Part shown: positions 38,469 through 48,081 of the stretch, one piece after another | Position numbering within the stretch: the first letter of the stretch is position 1 | Layout: the number at the start of each line of letters is the position of its first letter | Source: Mucilaginibacter_A sp041088075 | Lineage (GTDB): Bacteria; Bacteroidota; Bacteroidia; Sphingobacteriales; Sphingobacteriaceae | DNA length: 64,000 bases | Assembly (NCBI RefSeq): GCF_041088075.1 | Contig: NZ_JBGCVY010000022.1 | Coordinates: 14,715-78,714, forward strand | Direction: 5' to 3' | The notes under the pieces: model-generated | Databases searched by the model: none | Seen by the model: the letters and a program-made list of their open reading frames with translations, nothing else | What the model was told of the DNA's origin: nothing | Program-made: the position numbers and the translations under genes

Positions 38469-39947
38469 TTACTTGCGAACTTTATAACCCACACAATAAT
38501 AAACCCAAAACTTCCGCGCATTGGCATTTCCATTTTTGATAATGATAGGATTTAATTCCTGCACATCCTCAAAATACAATTTCAATTCGGGCGGAATAGT
38601 TCCGTGTTTATCCGTGTTTTTGAAACCAGGATCAGAATCAACAAAAAGCGCATTTTTACCTGCTAAAAGAAGCATGTTATCGCCCACATAATCAAACTGT
38701 AAAGCCGGTTGGTGAAAGATGTTTTGCGCATAGATTTTTTGGGGAAGGAAAAAGCTGAGTTCGGCACTGGTTTTATAACCATCGGCAGAAAAAATAAACG
38801 TGTTGGGATAAGTTTTTTGTAGGATTTCTACCCGGTTTGCCAGTTGCTTCCAACCAAACCAAGTGTCATCGCTTTTAATTTGCACAGGATAAAAAATAAC
38901 TTCGATGGCAAAAGCGAGGTGCAAAACGGCCGCTATCCAAACGTTGATCCGGACAGACTTTCGGGAAATAAAGATCGCCAGAAAAATAAAACCGGTAATG
39001 TAGGAAGGCATCATCCAATTGATTTTGACCCAATAAAACAGGCTGATCAAAAAGAAGCCCAGAAACGCAGGCAAAAAAAAGCACAGTAAAAACAGTATCG
39101 GGTCGGTTGGCAGTTGCCATTTAACCAGCACTTTTTTGATGGTTTTAAAAGTAAGTGCAACCAATCCGAAGAACGCTACCGGAAGCAGCAGAAAGAGTTG
39201 TGTGCCGATCGTCCCCAAAAACAGTTTTGGTTTGAGTTGGAATTTGGCAATATCGCCTGTCCTGTTGGCGGACTGGAACAAAAACGAGGCAAAATGATGC
39301 TGGTAATTCCAGTAAAAAACCGGGAATGTTACCAGAACCGACACCAGCAAACACAGCCACAGCCAGCCGGAAAGCAGCAACTTTCGATATTGATTGGAAA
39401 AAATCAGGAACAAGATCAAACCGATTTGCAGCAAAACGGCCGTGTATTTACTATCGAAAGCCAATCCCATCAGCAAACCGGCCAGCAGCCAGTACAATTT
39501 TTGCTGCCTAAAAACAGCATGGTAAAGCGCAATTAAACTCAATGTCCAAAATAGTAAAAGCGGAACGTCCGGCGTGGAAATGGTGGAAAGGATAGAAACC
39601 AGGAAAGTTGAACCGATCAGTACCAACGCCAAATTTTGCTTTTGCTTCGGCAAAAAACAACCGGCCAATTTATAAAAAGCAAAAAGTGTTAAGCTGGTTA
39701 CGGTAAAATCGGCCAGCTTGATGACGAAAACGTGTTTCCCAAAAATGGTGGTGAATAAACGAAGTAAATAACCGATCATGCCCGGGTGGTCGAAGTAAGA
39801 CCAAGCCAAGTGCTCGCCGTAAAAATCGTAGTAAGCATCTTGCGGCATCATCCCAAAAAACGGCAGCAACAGCAAGCGGAAAAGCTGGAAGGCGAACAGG
39901 ATGGCGAGAAAAGGATGCTGTTTGTAAAAGTTGTGAATGATATTCAT
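38469..39947 (-). CDS. GT39-type membrane glycosyltransferase
   Basis: A 492-residue integral membrane protein with about 10-12 helices. The N-terminal loop MPQDAYYDFYGEHLAWSYFDHPGMIGYLLRLF (in pieces, with the acidic residue and the DHP sequence) fits the GT39/ArnT-PMT family of polyprenyl-phosphate sugar transferases (PF13231). It adds a sugar to lipid A, protein or another envelope acceptor. The donor and acceptor are unknown. An exact repeat copy (38664-38675) encodes part of NMLLLA. It lies between two repeat-rich gaps and is transcribed alone. Confidence 0.82.
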   Translation of the reverse strand: MNIIHNFYKQHPFLAILFAFQLFRLLLLPFFGMMPQDAYYDFYGEHLAWSYFDHPGMIGYLLRLFTTIFGKHVFVIKLADFTVTSLTLFAFYKLAGCFLPKQKQNLALVLIGSTFLVSILSTISTPDVPLLLFWTLSLIALYHAVFRQQKLYWLLAGLLMGLAFDSKYTAVLLQIGLILFLIFSNQYRKLLLSGWLWLCLLVSVLVTFPVFYWNYQHHFASFLFQSANRTGDIAKFQLKPKLFLGTIGTQLFLLLPVAFFGLVALTFKTIKKVLVKWQLPTDPILFLLCFFLPAFLGFFLISLFYWVKINWMMPSYITGFIFLAIFISRKSVRINVWIAAVLHLAFAIEVIFYPVQIKSDDTWFGWKQLANRVEILQKTYPNTFIFSADGYKTSAELSFFLPQKIYAQNIFHQPALQFDYVGDNMLLLAGKNALFVDSDPGFKNTDKHGTIPPELKLYFEDVQELNPIIIKNGNANARKFWVYYCVGYKVRK

Positions 39948-39958
39948 TTTTGCATTTT

Positions 39959-40045
39959 GTCATCTCGACCGTAGGGAGAGATCTTCATCAAATTGAAAGG
40001 ATTTTTATTGCTTTAAAGAAGATTTCTCCCTACGGTCGAAATGAC
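39959..40045. repeat. Inverted repeat with CCGTAGGGAGA arms
   Basis: GTCATCTCGACCGTAGGGAG (39959) faces TCTCCCTACGGTCGAAATGA (ending 40045), about 30 bases apart. It is a second REP-like family, upstream of the GT39 gene. Confidence 0.8.
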
Positions 40046-40071
40046 AAAACGGCCGGTTTATCCATTTCCTA

Positions 40072-40083
40072 ATGCTTCTTTTA
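40072..40083 (-). repeat. Exact 12-bp repeat after the oxygenase gene
   Basis: ATGCTTCTTTTA exact, 13 bases past the stop of the oxygenase gene on the minus strand. Confidence 0.85.
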
Positions 40084-40095
40084 TCACCTAAAATC

Positions 40096-41058
40096 TTACA
40101 TCTTCAATCCAATCTCCCTTAACCGTTCATCCAAATATTCGCCCGCAGTTGCATCCGGATAAGCTTTTGGATGCGCTTCGTCAATGCAAGTATCCAAACA
40201 AGCCAAACTAACCGTAGATTTTGGGTGCAGGAAAAACGGGACCGAATAACGTGAAGTTTTCATTAGTTCGCGCGGCGGATTTACCACACGATGCGTAGTA
40301 GAACGTAGTTTGTTGTTGGTTAAACGTTGCAGCATATCGCCTACGTTAACCACAATATCTTCGCCGTGTGCTTTTACCGGAAACCATTCGCCTTCGCGGG
40401 TCAGCACTTCCAATCCATCGGCACTGGCACCAATCAATAAAGTAATCAGGTTGATGTCTTCGTGTGCGCCGGCACGAACGGCATCATCAGGAACGGCATC
40501 GGGGTTTTCTATCGGGAAATAATGGATGCCGCGCAAAATAGAATTGCCGTTGTGCACTTTATCGTCAAAATAATTCTCCGGCAGTTCTAAATAAACGGCG
40601 ATGGCACGCAGCAAATGTTCGCCGGCCTGTTCTAATTTCTGGTAAACTTCCCGGGTTACAGGGTTAAATTCGGGTAGTTCTTTTACCGTTAAATTTTCAG
40701 GATATAATTCTTTCACCGGGTCGCCATCGGTAACCGTTTGCCCGATTTGCCAAAACTCTTTTAAATCCGGTGTTTTGGCGTCTCTTGCTTTTTCGCGGCC
40801 TTTGCTGGTGTAGCCGCGCTGCCCGGCCAGTTCGGGTTTTTCGTAACTTAGTTTGATTTCATCCGGCAACGAAAACAGTTTTTGCACCTGCTCGTATAAT
40901 TTGGCAATCAGCTCTTTGCTTAAACCGTGGTTGCTCACGGTGATGAAACCGGTATCGTTAAAGGCTTGGCCAACTTCGTTTGAAAAGCTTTTTTTGTCAT
41001 CGGCAGAACCATTGATATAGGTGTTTAAATCTACACGGGGAATATTTATCGTTTTCAT
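40096..41058 (-). CDS. 2-oxoglutarate/Fe(II) oxygenase, isopenicillin-N-synthase-like
   Basis: A 320-residue oxygenase. The N-terminal DIOX_N part (IPRVDLNTYINGS, TGFITVSNHGLS) is followed by the double-stranded beta helix. The iron ligands are in AGAHEDINLITLL (His and Asp) and STTHRVVNP (His); RYSVPFFLHP binds 2-oxoglutarate. Fungal and plant relatives act on many small molecules. No partner gene gives the substrate. Its 3' flank holds an exact repeat copy, and another (41154-41165) is in the upstream gap. Confidence 0.86.
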   Translation of the reverse strand: MKTINIPRVDLNTYINGSADDKKSFSNEVGQAFNDTGFITVSNHGLSKELIAKLYEQVQKLFSLPDEIKLSYEKPELAGQRGYTSKGREKARDAKTPDLKEFWQIGQTVTDGDPVKELYPENLTVKELPEFNPVTREVYQKLEQAGEHLLRAIAVYLELPENYFDDKVHNGNSILRGIHYFPIENPDAVPDDAVRAGAHEDINLITLLIGASADGLEVLTREGEWFPVKAHGEDIVVNVGDMLQRLTNNKLRSTTHRVVNPPRELMKTSRYSVPFFLHPKSTVSLACLDTCIDEAHPKAYPDATAGEYLDERLREIGLKM

Positions 41059-41153
41059 ACAGGAACAATTTGCTGCTAAAAATACTTATTCTGATGCAAT
41101 TGCAGCAGGTGTTGCCAAAATAGGCAAATTCACTGTTGCTGAAAAAATGGTGC

Positions 41154-41165
41154 TAAAAGAAGCAT
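41154..41165 (+). repeat. Exact 12-bp repeat between divergent genes
   Basis: TAAAAGAAGCAT exact, in the 197-base gap between the oxygenase gene and the DUF6600-like gene. Confidence 0.85.
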
Positions 41166-41255
41166 CAGACTGATATATCCGCCTGGAAATTAAACGATTT
41201 TGTTGATTATCAGTCGAAATAAATATTACCTGTTAACCTTATATAAAACCTTGCC

Positions 41256-42911
41256 ATGATAAATATACTTCGAAAAGCAACAGCCGCATTTATGCTGGTT
41301 TTAGCGATAATTTGTTGCCTAAATATACCTGCGGCAAATGCACAACCCGGCGCAACCGTAACGATGCAAACTTTTTACGACGAGCTGGAGCCTTACGGAC
41401 AATGGATTGACGACCCCGAATTGGGCTATGTTTGGGCACCCGATGTGGACCAAAGTTTTAAACCTTATGCCACCAACGGCCATTGGGTAGAGACCGAATA
41501 TGGCAATACCTGGGTTTCTGATTATGATTGGGGCTGGGCAGCTTTCCATTACGGCAGGTGGCGTTACGATAATAATTACGGCTGGGAATGGATACCCGGA
41601 ACAGAATGGGCACCGGCCTGGGTAAACTGGCGTACCGGCGGCGATTATTACGGTTGGGCCCCGCTTGGCCCCGGCATTGATATTGATGTTGCTATTGGCA
41701 GCGGCTATTATGCGCCTAACAACTACTGGGTTTTTGTGCCGAGGCAATATTTGTGCTCGCCTTCCATCAACCGTTATTATTTGCCGCCCAGCCGTAATGT
41801 GGTCATCATCCGCAATACAACCATTATCAACAATGTTTATAACGGTGGCAGCCGCAGGTATATCAGCGGGCCGCGGCCGGCAGAAATTGAACGATATGCC
41901 GGAAGCCGGATCAATGTTTACAACATCAACAACAATAACCGGCCGGGCGCAACCAGGATCAATAACAATACCATTAACATTTACAGGCCGGAAATTGCTG
42001 CCAATGGCTACGGAAACAACCGGCCTGCCCCAACCCGAGTTGTTAACCGTGGCAGTTATGATGCCAACCGCACGAACAATAATAACAATAATTATGGGCG
42101 CAACAACGGCAACCCAAACAACAATGGCAGGTTTGGCAATTCGCGCCAGTGGGGCGGCCAGGGAAATGGCGCTGTGCAAAACAACAATCCGGCAAACCCG
42201 AATTATGGCGGAAACAGCAACAATGGTTATGGCCGACCTGCCCGGACAGACAACCCGAACAGCAATAACAGACAGTTTCCGCAACGTGGCGAAACATCAA
42301 ACCCGAATGTGAACAACAATACGGGCATTAACAATCCGGGAAGTGTGCCGCCTGCAGCTGCAAACGGAAACAACCCTTATAATCCAAATGGCAGGCAAGC
42401 CAGGGAGAACCAGGCTTTGCCCAATACAAACACGCAGCCAGCCAATGATTGGCGCAGTTCCAGGAATTTTGACCGGAACAGAAACCGTGCGCAGGACAAC
42501 CAGCTAATCCAACAAAACCAGGCGCAACAACAGCAAATGCAGCAGCAGCGCGAACAACAAAACCAGCAACGCCAGCAACAAATGCAGCAACAACGCGAGC
42601 AGCAAATACAGCAAAACCAGGCGCAACAACAACAACAAATGCAGCAGCGCGAGCAACAGAACCAACAACGCGAGCAGCAAATGCAGCAACAACGCGAACA
42701 ACAAATGCAACAAAACCAGGCGCAACAACAGCAAATGCAGCAGCAGCGCGAACAACAGAACCAGCAACGCCAGCAGCAACGCGAGCAGCAAATGCAACAA
42801 CAAAACCAACAGCGAGAACAGCAGCGCCAGCAACAGATACCACCGCCACAACAACAAGCGCGCCCTGCAAGGCAAGACGTGCCGGAACGCGGCAGGCCGG
42901 AACGGATTTAA
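41256..42911 (+). CDS. Secreted DUF6600-like protein with N-rich and Q-rich tail
   Basis: A 551-residue protein. Residues 1-29 are a signal peptide. Residues 35-150 carry tryptophan/tyrosine-rich motifs (YGQWIDDPELGYVWAP, YGRWRYDNNYGWEWIPG, YYGWAPLGPG) of the DUF6600 type. Residues about 190-390 are Asn-rich. Residues about 405-535 are a Gln-rich array of QQQMQQQREQQNQQR units, about 45% Gln. The tail ends in PERGRPERI. The low-complexity part creates long false frames on the other strand. It may be a surface or matrix protein; no enzyme motif is seen. Confidence 0.7.
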   Translation: MINILRKATAAFMLVLAIICCLNIPAANAQPGATVTMQTFYDELEPYGQWIDDPELGYVWAPDVDQSFKPYATNGHWVETEYGNTWVSDYDWGWAAFHYGRWRYDNNYGWEWIPGTEWAPAWVNWRTGGDYYGWAPLGPGIDIDVAIGSGYYAPNNYWVFVPRQYLCSPSINRYYLPPSRNVVIIRNTTIINNVYNGGSRRYISGPRPAEIERYAGSRINVYNINNNNRPGATRINNNTINIYRPEIAANGYGNNRPAPTRVVNRGSYDANRTNNNNNNYGRNNGNPNNNGRFGNSRQWGGQGNGAVQNNNPANPNYGGNSNNGYGRPARTDNPNSNNRQFPQRGETSNPNVNNNTGINNPGSVPPAAANGNNPYNPNGRQARENQALPNTNTQPANDWRSSRNFDRNRNRAQDNQLIQQNQAQQQQMQQQREQQNQQRQQQMQQQREQQIQQNQAQQQQQMQQREQQNQQREQQMQQQREQQMQQNQAQQQQMQQQREQQNQQRQQQREQQMQQQNQQREQQRQQQIPPPQQQARPARQDVPERGRPERI

Positions 42912-42931
42912 AAATAAATTCCACTTTCAAC

Positions 42932-42967
42932 AAAAAAGCTTTTCCCGTTTTGGAAAAAGCTTTTTTT
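42932..42967 (+). terminator. Terminator of the DUF6600-like gene
   Basis: AAAAAAGCTTTTCC pairs with GGAAAAAGCTTTTTT around a 6-base loop, ending in a T run, 20 bases past the stop. Confidence 0.75.
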
Positions 42968-43076
42968 ATGTGTATAAAATCACAAGTGTTTTGGCTAAAA
43001 TAGAATCAGAAGGATTTGTTGGGATTACAGCAATTAATGTTCGAGCAAAGATTGCTTCAAACAATACATGCTTCTT

Positions 43077-43529
43077 TTAGCACCTAATTTTAAGGTTTTC
43101 GGTTGCGGTGTTTTTTAAATAGGGCTTTATTTTTTCCAAAAGTCCGTCGGGCGTATAAGGTTTTAAAAAGTAGTCGGTTAAGCCTTCGTCTTTCAGGTTT
43201 TCTAAATCCAAACCAAAAACGCTTCCGGTCAGGGCGATTATCGGCAACTGCTGGTATTTTTCATCGGGCAATAACCTGATTTTCCGGGTCGCCATAAAGC
43301 CGTCCATCACCGGCATGTGCAAATCCATCAGCACCAAATCGTAATCTTTTTGGATAACTGTTTTGTAGGCTTCCAGCCCGTTTTCCACGCAGTCGGCTTC
43401 TATTCCCCATTTAAAAAACAGCTTTTTGGCCAGTTTGCAATTGATCGCATTGTCATCTGCAACCAAAACTAAACCATGCGGCTTTTCGGCATTGCTGTTT
43501 AATTGGATTTGGTTTAATGCTGCTTTCAA
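43077..43529 (-). CDS. Response regulator receiver, possibly truncated
   Basis: A 150-residue receiver domain. VADDNAINCKLAKKLFFKWG is the start of the fold, and LVLMDLHMPVMDG carries the phospho-acceptor Asp. It ends in LKPYTPDGLLEKIKPYL. This pattern (DDNxINxxLA, MDLxMPVMDG) is that of the receiver at the end of hybrid histidine kinases. The first codon here is TTG at 43529, and no ATG or GTG is found between the upstream in-frame stop and the receiver. It may be a remnant of a larger kinase or use a weak start. An exact repeat copy (43068-43079) overlaps its stop. Confidence 0.7.
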   Translation of the reverse strand: MKAALNQIQLNSNAEKPHGLVLVADDNAINCKLAKKLFFKWGIEADCVENGLEAYKTVIQKDYDLVLMDLHMPVMDGFMATRKIRLLPDEKYQQLPIIALTGSVFGLDLENLKDEGLTDYFLKPYTPDGLLEKIKPYLKNTATENLKIRC

Positions 43530-43639
43530 CGGTCGTAATTTTTGCTGATGGCATCACCTTAAACCTGTTTTTATTTTGGTGATGCTATTAACATTGTTTA
43601 CGGATTACGTTGCGCAAGGTTATAAAAGCTTACGGGCTG

Positions 43640-44060
43640 ATGCTTCTTTTATCGCCTAAAAATTGGTGTTGTGTTTTTTGTCATGCCGAACTTGTTTCGG
43701 CATCCCACAAGCTTGGTTTTTTACTTTTCAGGAGGGATTCTGAAACAAGTTCAGGATGACAAGTTGATGCTTCTTTTATCGCCTAAAAAGTGGTGTTGTG
43801 TTTTTTGTGATGCCGAACTTGTTTCGGCATCCCACGTGCTTGGTTTTTTACTTTTCACGAGGGATTCTGAAACAAGTTCAGAATGACAAATTAATGCTTC
43901 TTTTATCGCCTAAAAATTGGTGTTGTGTTTTTTGTCATACCGAACTTGTTTCGGCATCCCACATGCTTGGTTTTTACTTTTCAGGAGGGATTCTGAAACA
44001 AGTTCAAAATGACAATTTAATGCTTCTTTTATCAACCAAAAATAAGGTTGATAAAAAAAG
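43640..44060. repeat. Tandem array of three 127-bp units plus partial fourth
   Basis: Units at 43640-43766, 43767-43893 and 43894-44019 are nearly identical. Each begins with an exact ATGCTTCTTTTA, then TAAAAATTGGTG (or a one-base variant), then a REP-like inverted repeat (GTCATGCCGAACTTGTTTCG ... CAAGTTCAGGATGAC). A fourth begins at 44020 and ends after about 40 bases. It fills the 565-base gap between the response regulator and the phosphoesterase gene. Confidence 0.92.
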
Positions 44061-44094
44061 CATTGGCTAAAATGAACACGAAAGCTTTAACCGC

Positions 44095-46548
44095 TTAATC
44101 GTCGTCTTTTTTCTTCTTTTTTTCCAGCAATACAAAAGCACTGCGTTTTGGTGCAGGCATCACGGCGTTTTCGCCTTTGACGGATTTCCAGACCACTTCG
44201 TTCAGTTCGAGATTCGGCACGGCATCTTCTTTGGCAAAATTAAATTTTTCAGAACGTTTGCTGCTTCCGTTCACGGCTACGTTGCGTTGCTCTAAATTAA
44301 CCTGGGCAGGTTTTGCAACATAAGGTGTAAAATCGGGCTTGCTGGTAAAGCAATCAAACAAAGGCACGGCAGCGGCATCGTATTGGCTCATGGGCGGCAA
44401 ACCCAAAATCAGTTCGATAGTGCGCAACACGCCGGAAGTTGAATACATATTGTGCGAAACCGCACTGCGCTTAACATAAGGGCCGGCCACAAAAACCGGC
44501 GAACGGTGCGCATCAATATGGTCGGGACCGTTTTGGGCATCGTCTTCCAAAATAAAAACCACAGATTCCTTCCAAACCGGGCTTTTAGAAAGGTGTTCGA
44601 TAAACTGGCCAATCGCCAAATCATTATCGGCAACGCAGGCAGTAGGAGAAATAGCACCTTTTCTTTGTCCGCTGGTGTGGTCGTTGGAAATGCGGATGGT
44701 GTTAAACTGAGGGACAGCGTTTTGAGTAACCAGCGAATCAAAATCGTGCGCCCAAATCTCCACCCGTTTTACATCTTTTACGGCCATATCAAAACCCGGC
44801 GATTGTTTGCAATAATGGTTTTCCAATGATTTTAAACTTGCTTTGCCGGTTGCGCCATCCGTTACAAACTCGCCGTAAGTGCGGTAAGTTAAACCGGCGC
44901 GCTGGCAGTAGTCCCAAATAAAACCATCGCGCGGGTAAGCCGCTTTCCGTGTCCCTTCAAAATCATAGTTTCCGCCGCGGCCGCCGTAACTGGTTGGCCA
45001 GGTTTTCTCCACAAAATCTGTGGCATAAGCGGCCGTACTCCAGTTGTGGCCGTCGGCGCTAACTTCGGCATCCACATAAAAATTGTCCAGCAGCACAAAC
45101 TCGTTGGCCAAAGCGTGGTGGTTTGGCGTTACTTTTTGCGGGAAGATGCACAACGAAGTATCGCCGTTGCCTTTTGTCATATCGCCCAAAACCTGATCGT
45201 AAGTGCGGTTTTCTTTAATAATGTAAAAAACGTGTTTGATGGGCGATTTTTCTCCAACCCGGCGCGGAATCGGGTTTCCGGTTTCGCCATCTGCCAATGC
45301 TGTTTTTTTAGGGGTAAAAGGAGTATTGGCGTAAACCTGCTTGGTATATTTCTTTAGCTGGGCAGCATCAGGCACATCAATAAAAGATAAAGCACCTTTA
45401 AACAAACCGCCGATGTACTGCTCGCGGCTGTTGATTGCCCCTTTTTGATAGCCGCTGTTGTCTTCTTTCAAAACCGGCTGCGGCCCCAATGGGTTGGCCA
45501 TCGAGGTAAAACCTTTTCCGTTGGCAACCAGTATTTTGGCGCCCAAAGTTTTCACGTTCGTTGGATACCAGCCAACCGGGATAAAACCTAAACTCTGGCT
45601 GATGCCAGGTTTTGAAACATCAAAAACAGCCAGGCAATTGTTGTCGGCATTGGCAATGTACAAGGTTTTTTCGTTGGAAGACAAAGCCAAACCGTTGGTG
45701 GTAGAACCCGTTAATTTAGTTGGGAACAAAGCCGTAGCCAAAGTTTCCATCACTTTGTTGGTTTTGGTATTGATGACCGAAACCGAATTATCATTGGCAT
45801 TGGCCACATACAAAATAGTCCCTTTTTTATTCAGCAACAATTCGTTCGGATGGCTTTCGGTATTGATGGTTGCAACCAATGCTTCTTTTACCACATCAAA
45901 AACAGCAACCTGGTCGCTTCCCCACAAAGAAACGTACAGCGTTTTTTCATCCGGCGAAAGCACACAGGCATAAGCTTCGGCTGCTAATTTTATTTTTTTG
46001 ATGATGCTACGCAAACTTGGGTTGATGATGTACAACGTGCTGTCTTCCTTGGTTACCGAATACAAACGGTCGCCGGTTTTATTAACGGTCATTCCTGTCG
46101 GGCAAATTTTTTCTTTCGGCCAGGGTTTTCCCAAAATGATCGTGTCGGCCTTGCCCAATTTATTATTGCTGATGGAGTAGCAAAGAATCCAATTGTCGTT
46201 TCCGCCCGAAGCATACAGTTTCTTTTCATCTTTGCTGAAAGACAAGCCGTACCATGATTTTTTGATTGCTTTCTGGTCCAGCAATTTTTCGGTGTTTGGG
46301 TCAATCAATTGGATGGATTGCGTGCTTTGCCCGTTGTTGGTTACGGCCAGCAATTTTCCGGAAGCCGATAATTGCATGTTCAGCGGCAAATCGCCCAAAG
46401 GCAGCGAACGGCCGGCCGGGCTTAGTTTCCAGCCGTTGGGCAGCAGCACTTGTTGCGTTGATTGGATTTTTCCGGGGATTTGTGCCTGCAACTGTACAGA
46501 CAATACCAAAAAAAGTATGATAAAAGAAGCATGTTTAGAAGAAGCCAT
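44095..46548 (-). CDS. Beta-propeller phosphoesterase
   Basis: An 817-residue secreted protein. The signal peptide is FIILFLVLSVQLQA. Residues about 60-370 form a YVTN-type beta-propeller (repeated NPNTEK..., DEKTLYVSLWGSDQVAVFDV). Residues about 420-760 are the phosphoesterase domain (PF04185): KHVFYIIKENRTYDQVLGD, NHHALANEFVLLDNFYVDA, and VFILEDDAQNGPDHIDAHRSP with metal-binding residues. It would be periplasmic or on the surface. The substrate (phosphate ester, lipid or other) is unknown. Exact repeat copies lie in the signal peptide (46521-46532, encoding ASFI) and inside (45879-45890). Confidence 0.86.
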   Translation of the reverse strand: MASSKHASFIILFLVLSVQLQAQIPGKIQSTQQVLLPNGWKLSPAGRSLPLGDLPLNMQLSASGKLLAVTNNGQSTQSIQLIDPNTEKLLDQKAIKKSWYGLSFSKDEKKLYASGGNDNWILCYSISNNKLGKADTIILGKPWPKEKICPTGMTVNKTGDRLYSVTKEDSTLYIINPSLRSIIKKIKLAAEAYACVLSPDEKTLYVSLWGSDQVAVFDVVKEALVATINTESHPNELLLNKKGTILYVANANDNSVSVINTKTNKVMETLATALFPTKLTGSTTNGLALSSNEKTLYIANADNNCLAVFDVSKPGISQSLGFIPVGWYPTNVKTLGAKILVANGKGFTSMANPLGPQPVLKEDNSGYQKGAINSREQYIGGLFKGALSFIDVPDAAQLKKYTKQVYANTPFTPKKTALADGETGNPIPRRVGEKSPIKHVFYIIKENRTYDQVLGDMTKGNGDTSLCIFPQKVTPNHHALANEFVLLDNFYVDAEVSADGHNWSTAAYATDFVEKTWPTSYGGRGGNYDFEGTRKAAYPRDGFIWDYCQRAGLTYRTYGEFVTDGATGKASLKSLENHYCKQSPGFDMAVKDVKRVEIWAHDFDSLVTQNAVPQFNTIRISNDHTSGQRKGAISPTACVADNDLAIGQFIEHLSKSPVWKESVVFILEDDAQNGPDHIDAHRSPVFVAGPYVKRSAVSHNMYSTSGVLRTIELILGLPPMSQYDAAAVPLFDCFTSKPDFTPYVAKPAQVNLEQRNVAVNGSSKRSEKFNFAKEDAVPNLELNEVVWKSVKGENAVMPAPKRSAFVLLEKKKKKDDD

Positions 46549-46722
46549 CTGTATAAAATATGAGTGTTTTTGTTGCCGTAAAATAACAAAACAAAGATTA
46601 AGTTTTTGTAAAGTTTAAGTTAACGCAAACCATAAATCATTTAAAATTTAATATCTTGCATAAAATTGTTGAATGTAACAAAGCTTTACACTTGCCGTAA
46701 TACTGATCAAACTTATCCTGTT

Positions 46723-47964
46723 ATGCCGGAAATAAATCCGCCCGTTCCTTTTAACGAAATGGAAAGGATCATTAACCTTTCTGAGTTTAATTTAGACTAT
46801 GCCGAACTTGAAAACGACTTTAAAGACCTGGCCAGATTAGCAGCAAAAATAGCAGGCACGCCTATTTCCCTCATCAATATAATTGATTCGTACACGCTTT
46901 GGACTATTACGAACCATGGTTTGGGTACAGGGCAAATGCCGCGCGAAAACTCGGTTTGCCAGTACACCATTATGGGCGACGGGGCTTTTGAGGTAAAGGA
47001 TTTAACACAAGATGAGCGTTTTAAAGACGATTCTGGGGCAACCGGCGAACCAAGAATACGTTATTATTTAGGCTTACCGATAAAGACAACGGACGGCCAT
47101 CAAATTGGTACGTTGTGTGTTTTGGATACAAAGGCCAAAAACACCGGCCCGAAAATGGAGGCCAGTTTTGAAAAAATAGAGATGCTGGCCATTATTGCCA
47201 CCGAGATTGTGCAAAGGCTAAAAGCATTAAGTGTAATCCAATCGCTTCAGGACCAGTTGCATGAGGCCAATGATGTGAGGAGAAAAGTACTGCACGACAT
47301 CCGCGGCCCCATTGGCGGGATCATCGGTTTGGCGCAAATCATCAACGACCAGGAAAAAAGCAATACGGTAGAAGAAATGCTCGAAATGGTCGGCCTAATC
47401 CACCAAAGCGGGACTACCTTGCTGGAACTGGCCGACGAAATTTTAAATACCGAAACCAAAGAATTCTCCCATCAGCCGTTCAACCTGCTGGTTTTTAAAG
47501 AAAAACTGCTGAAACTTTATTCGCCGCAGGCAAAAAACAAAGACATCAATTTTGCTGTAAACATAGCTGCCGGAAATGAAACAAAGACATTTTCAAAAGA
47601 TAAACTGCTGCAAATTGTTGGGAATTTGATTTCCAACGCCATGAAATTTACGCCCCAAAACGGCTTTGTAACGGTAAACATGGCTATTGTTGGCCATTCT
47701 TCTGATGCAAGGTTAAATATCACCGTTAAAGATTCGGGCGTTGGTTTAAGCCCCGAAGCAATTGCTGTGATTTTAAACGGAACGGCCACCACTACAAATG
47801 GTACGGTTGGCGAAAAAGGGTTTGGGCTTGGTTTGGCTTTGGTAAAACATTTGGTTGATAAACTACAAGGCACGATCAATATCACTTCAGTTGAAGGGGA
47901 AGGGGCGACGTTTGAAATCAGCCTGCCGCAAAGTTTAAAAACGGCACAGCTTGCTGCTCAATAA
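46723..47964 (+). CDS. Sensor histidine kinase with GAF domain
   Basis: A 413-residue cytoplasmic kinase. Residues about 20-175 are a GAF domain (FKDLARLAAKIAGTPISLIN, SVCQYTIMGDGAFEVKDL). The phospho-acceptor is in RKVLHDIRGPIGG, followed by the N-box NLISNAMKFTPQNG and the G-boxes DSGVGLS and GFGLGLALVKHLV. It lacks membrane segments. The ATG at 46723 is used in place of two TTG codons further upstream. No response regulator gene is adjacent; the receivers at 19768 and 43077 are candidates only. Convergent with treS. Confidence 0.9.
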   Translation: MPEINPPVPFNEMERIINLSEFNLDYAELENDFKDLARLAAKIAGTPISLINIIDSYTLWTITNHGLGTGQMPRENSVCQYTIMGDGAFEVKDLTQDERFKDDSGATGEPRIRYYLGLPIKTTDGHQIGTLCVLDTKAKNTGPKMEASFEKIEMLAIIATEIVQRLKALSVIQSLQDQLHEANDVRRKVLHDIRGPIGGIIGLAQIINDQEKSNTVEEMLEMVGLIHQSGTTLLELADEILNTETKEFSHQPFNLLVFKEKLLKLYSPQAKNKDINFAVNIAAGNETKTFSKDKLLQIVGNLISNAMKFTPQNGFVTVNMAIVGHSSDARLNITVKDSGVGLSPEAIAVILNGTATTTNGTVGEKGFGLGLALVKHLVDKLQGTINITSVEGEGATFEISLPQSLKTAQLAAQ

Positions 47965-47978
47965 AAATTAAAAAAACC

Positions 47979-48065
47979 ATGCTTCTTTTACCGGCATAAA
48001 GTTGGTGCTTTTTGTTGAAAGCAACGGCAGCGTTGACACTGATTTTATGCCGATAAAAGAAGCAC
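47979..48065. terminator. Long hairpin from two facing full-length repeats
   Basis: GCTTCTTTTACCGGCATAAA (47981-48000) and TTTATGCCGATAAAAGAAGC (48044-48063) pair at 19 of 20 positions, with an intervening segment of 43 bases. It lies between convergent genes (kinase and treS) and can stop both transcripts. Confidence 0.65.
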
Positions 48066-48081
48066 GGACATGTTTTAATGG

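Noticed and set aside
41319..42933. Two long minus-strand frames opposite the DUF6600-like gene (up to 321 and 201 codons)
   Set aside because: They mirror the N- and Q-rich low-complexity coding sequence, giving Val/Ala/Leu/Ile-only products. They are artefacts of that composition.
43640..44060. Regularly spaced repeats that could be read as a CRISPR array
   Set aside because: The units are 127 bp with no unique spacers between them; the whole unit repeats. No cas gene is nearby.
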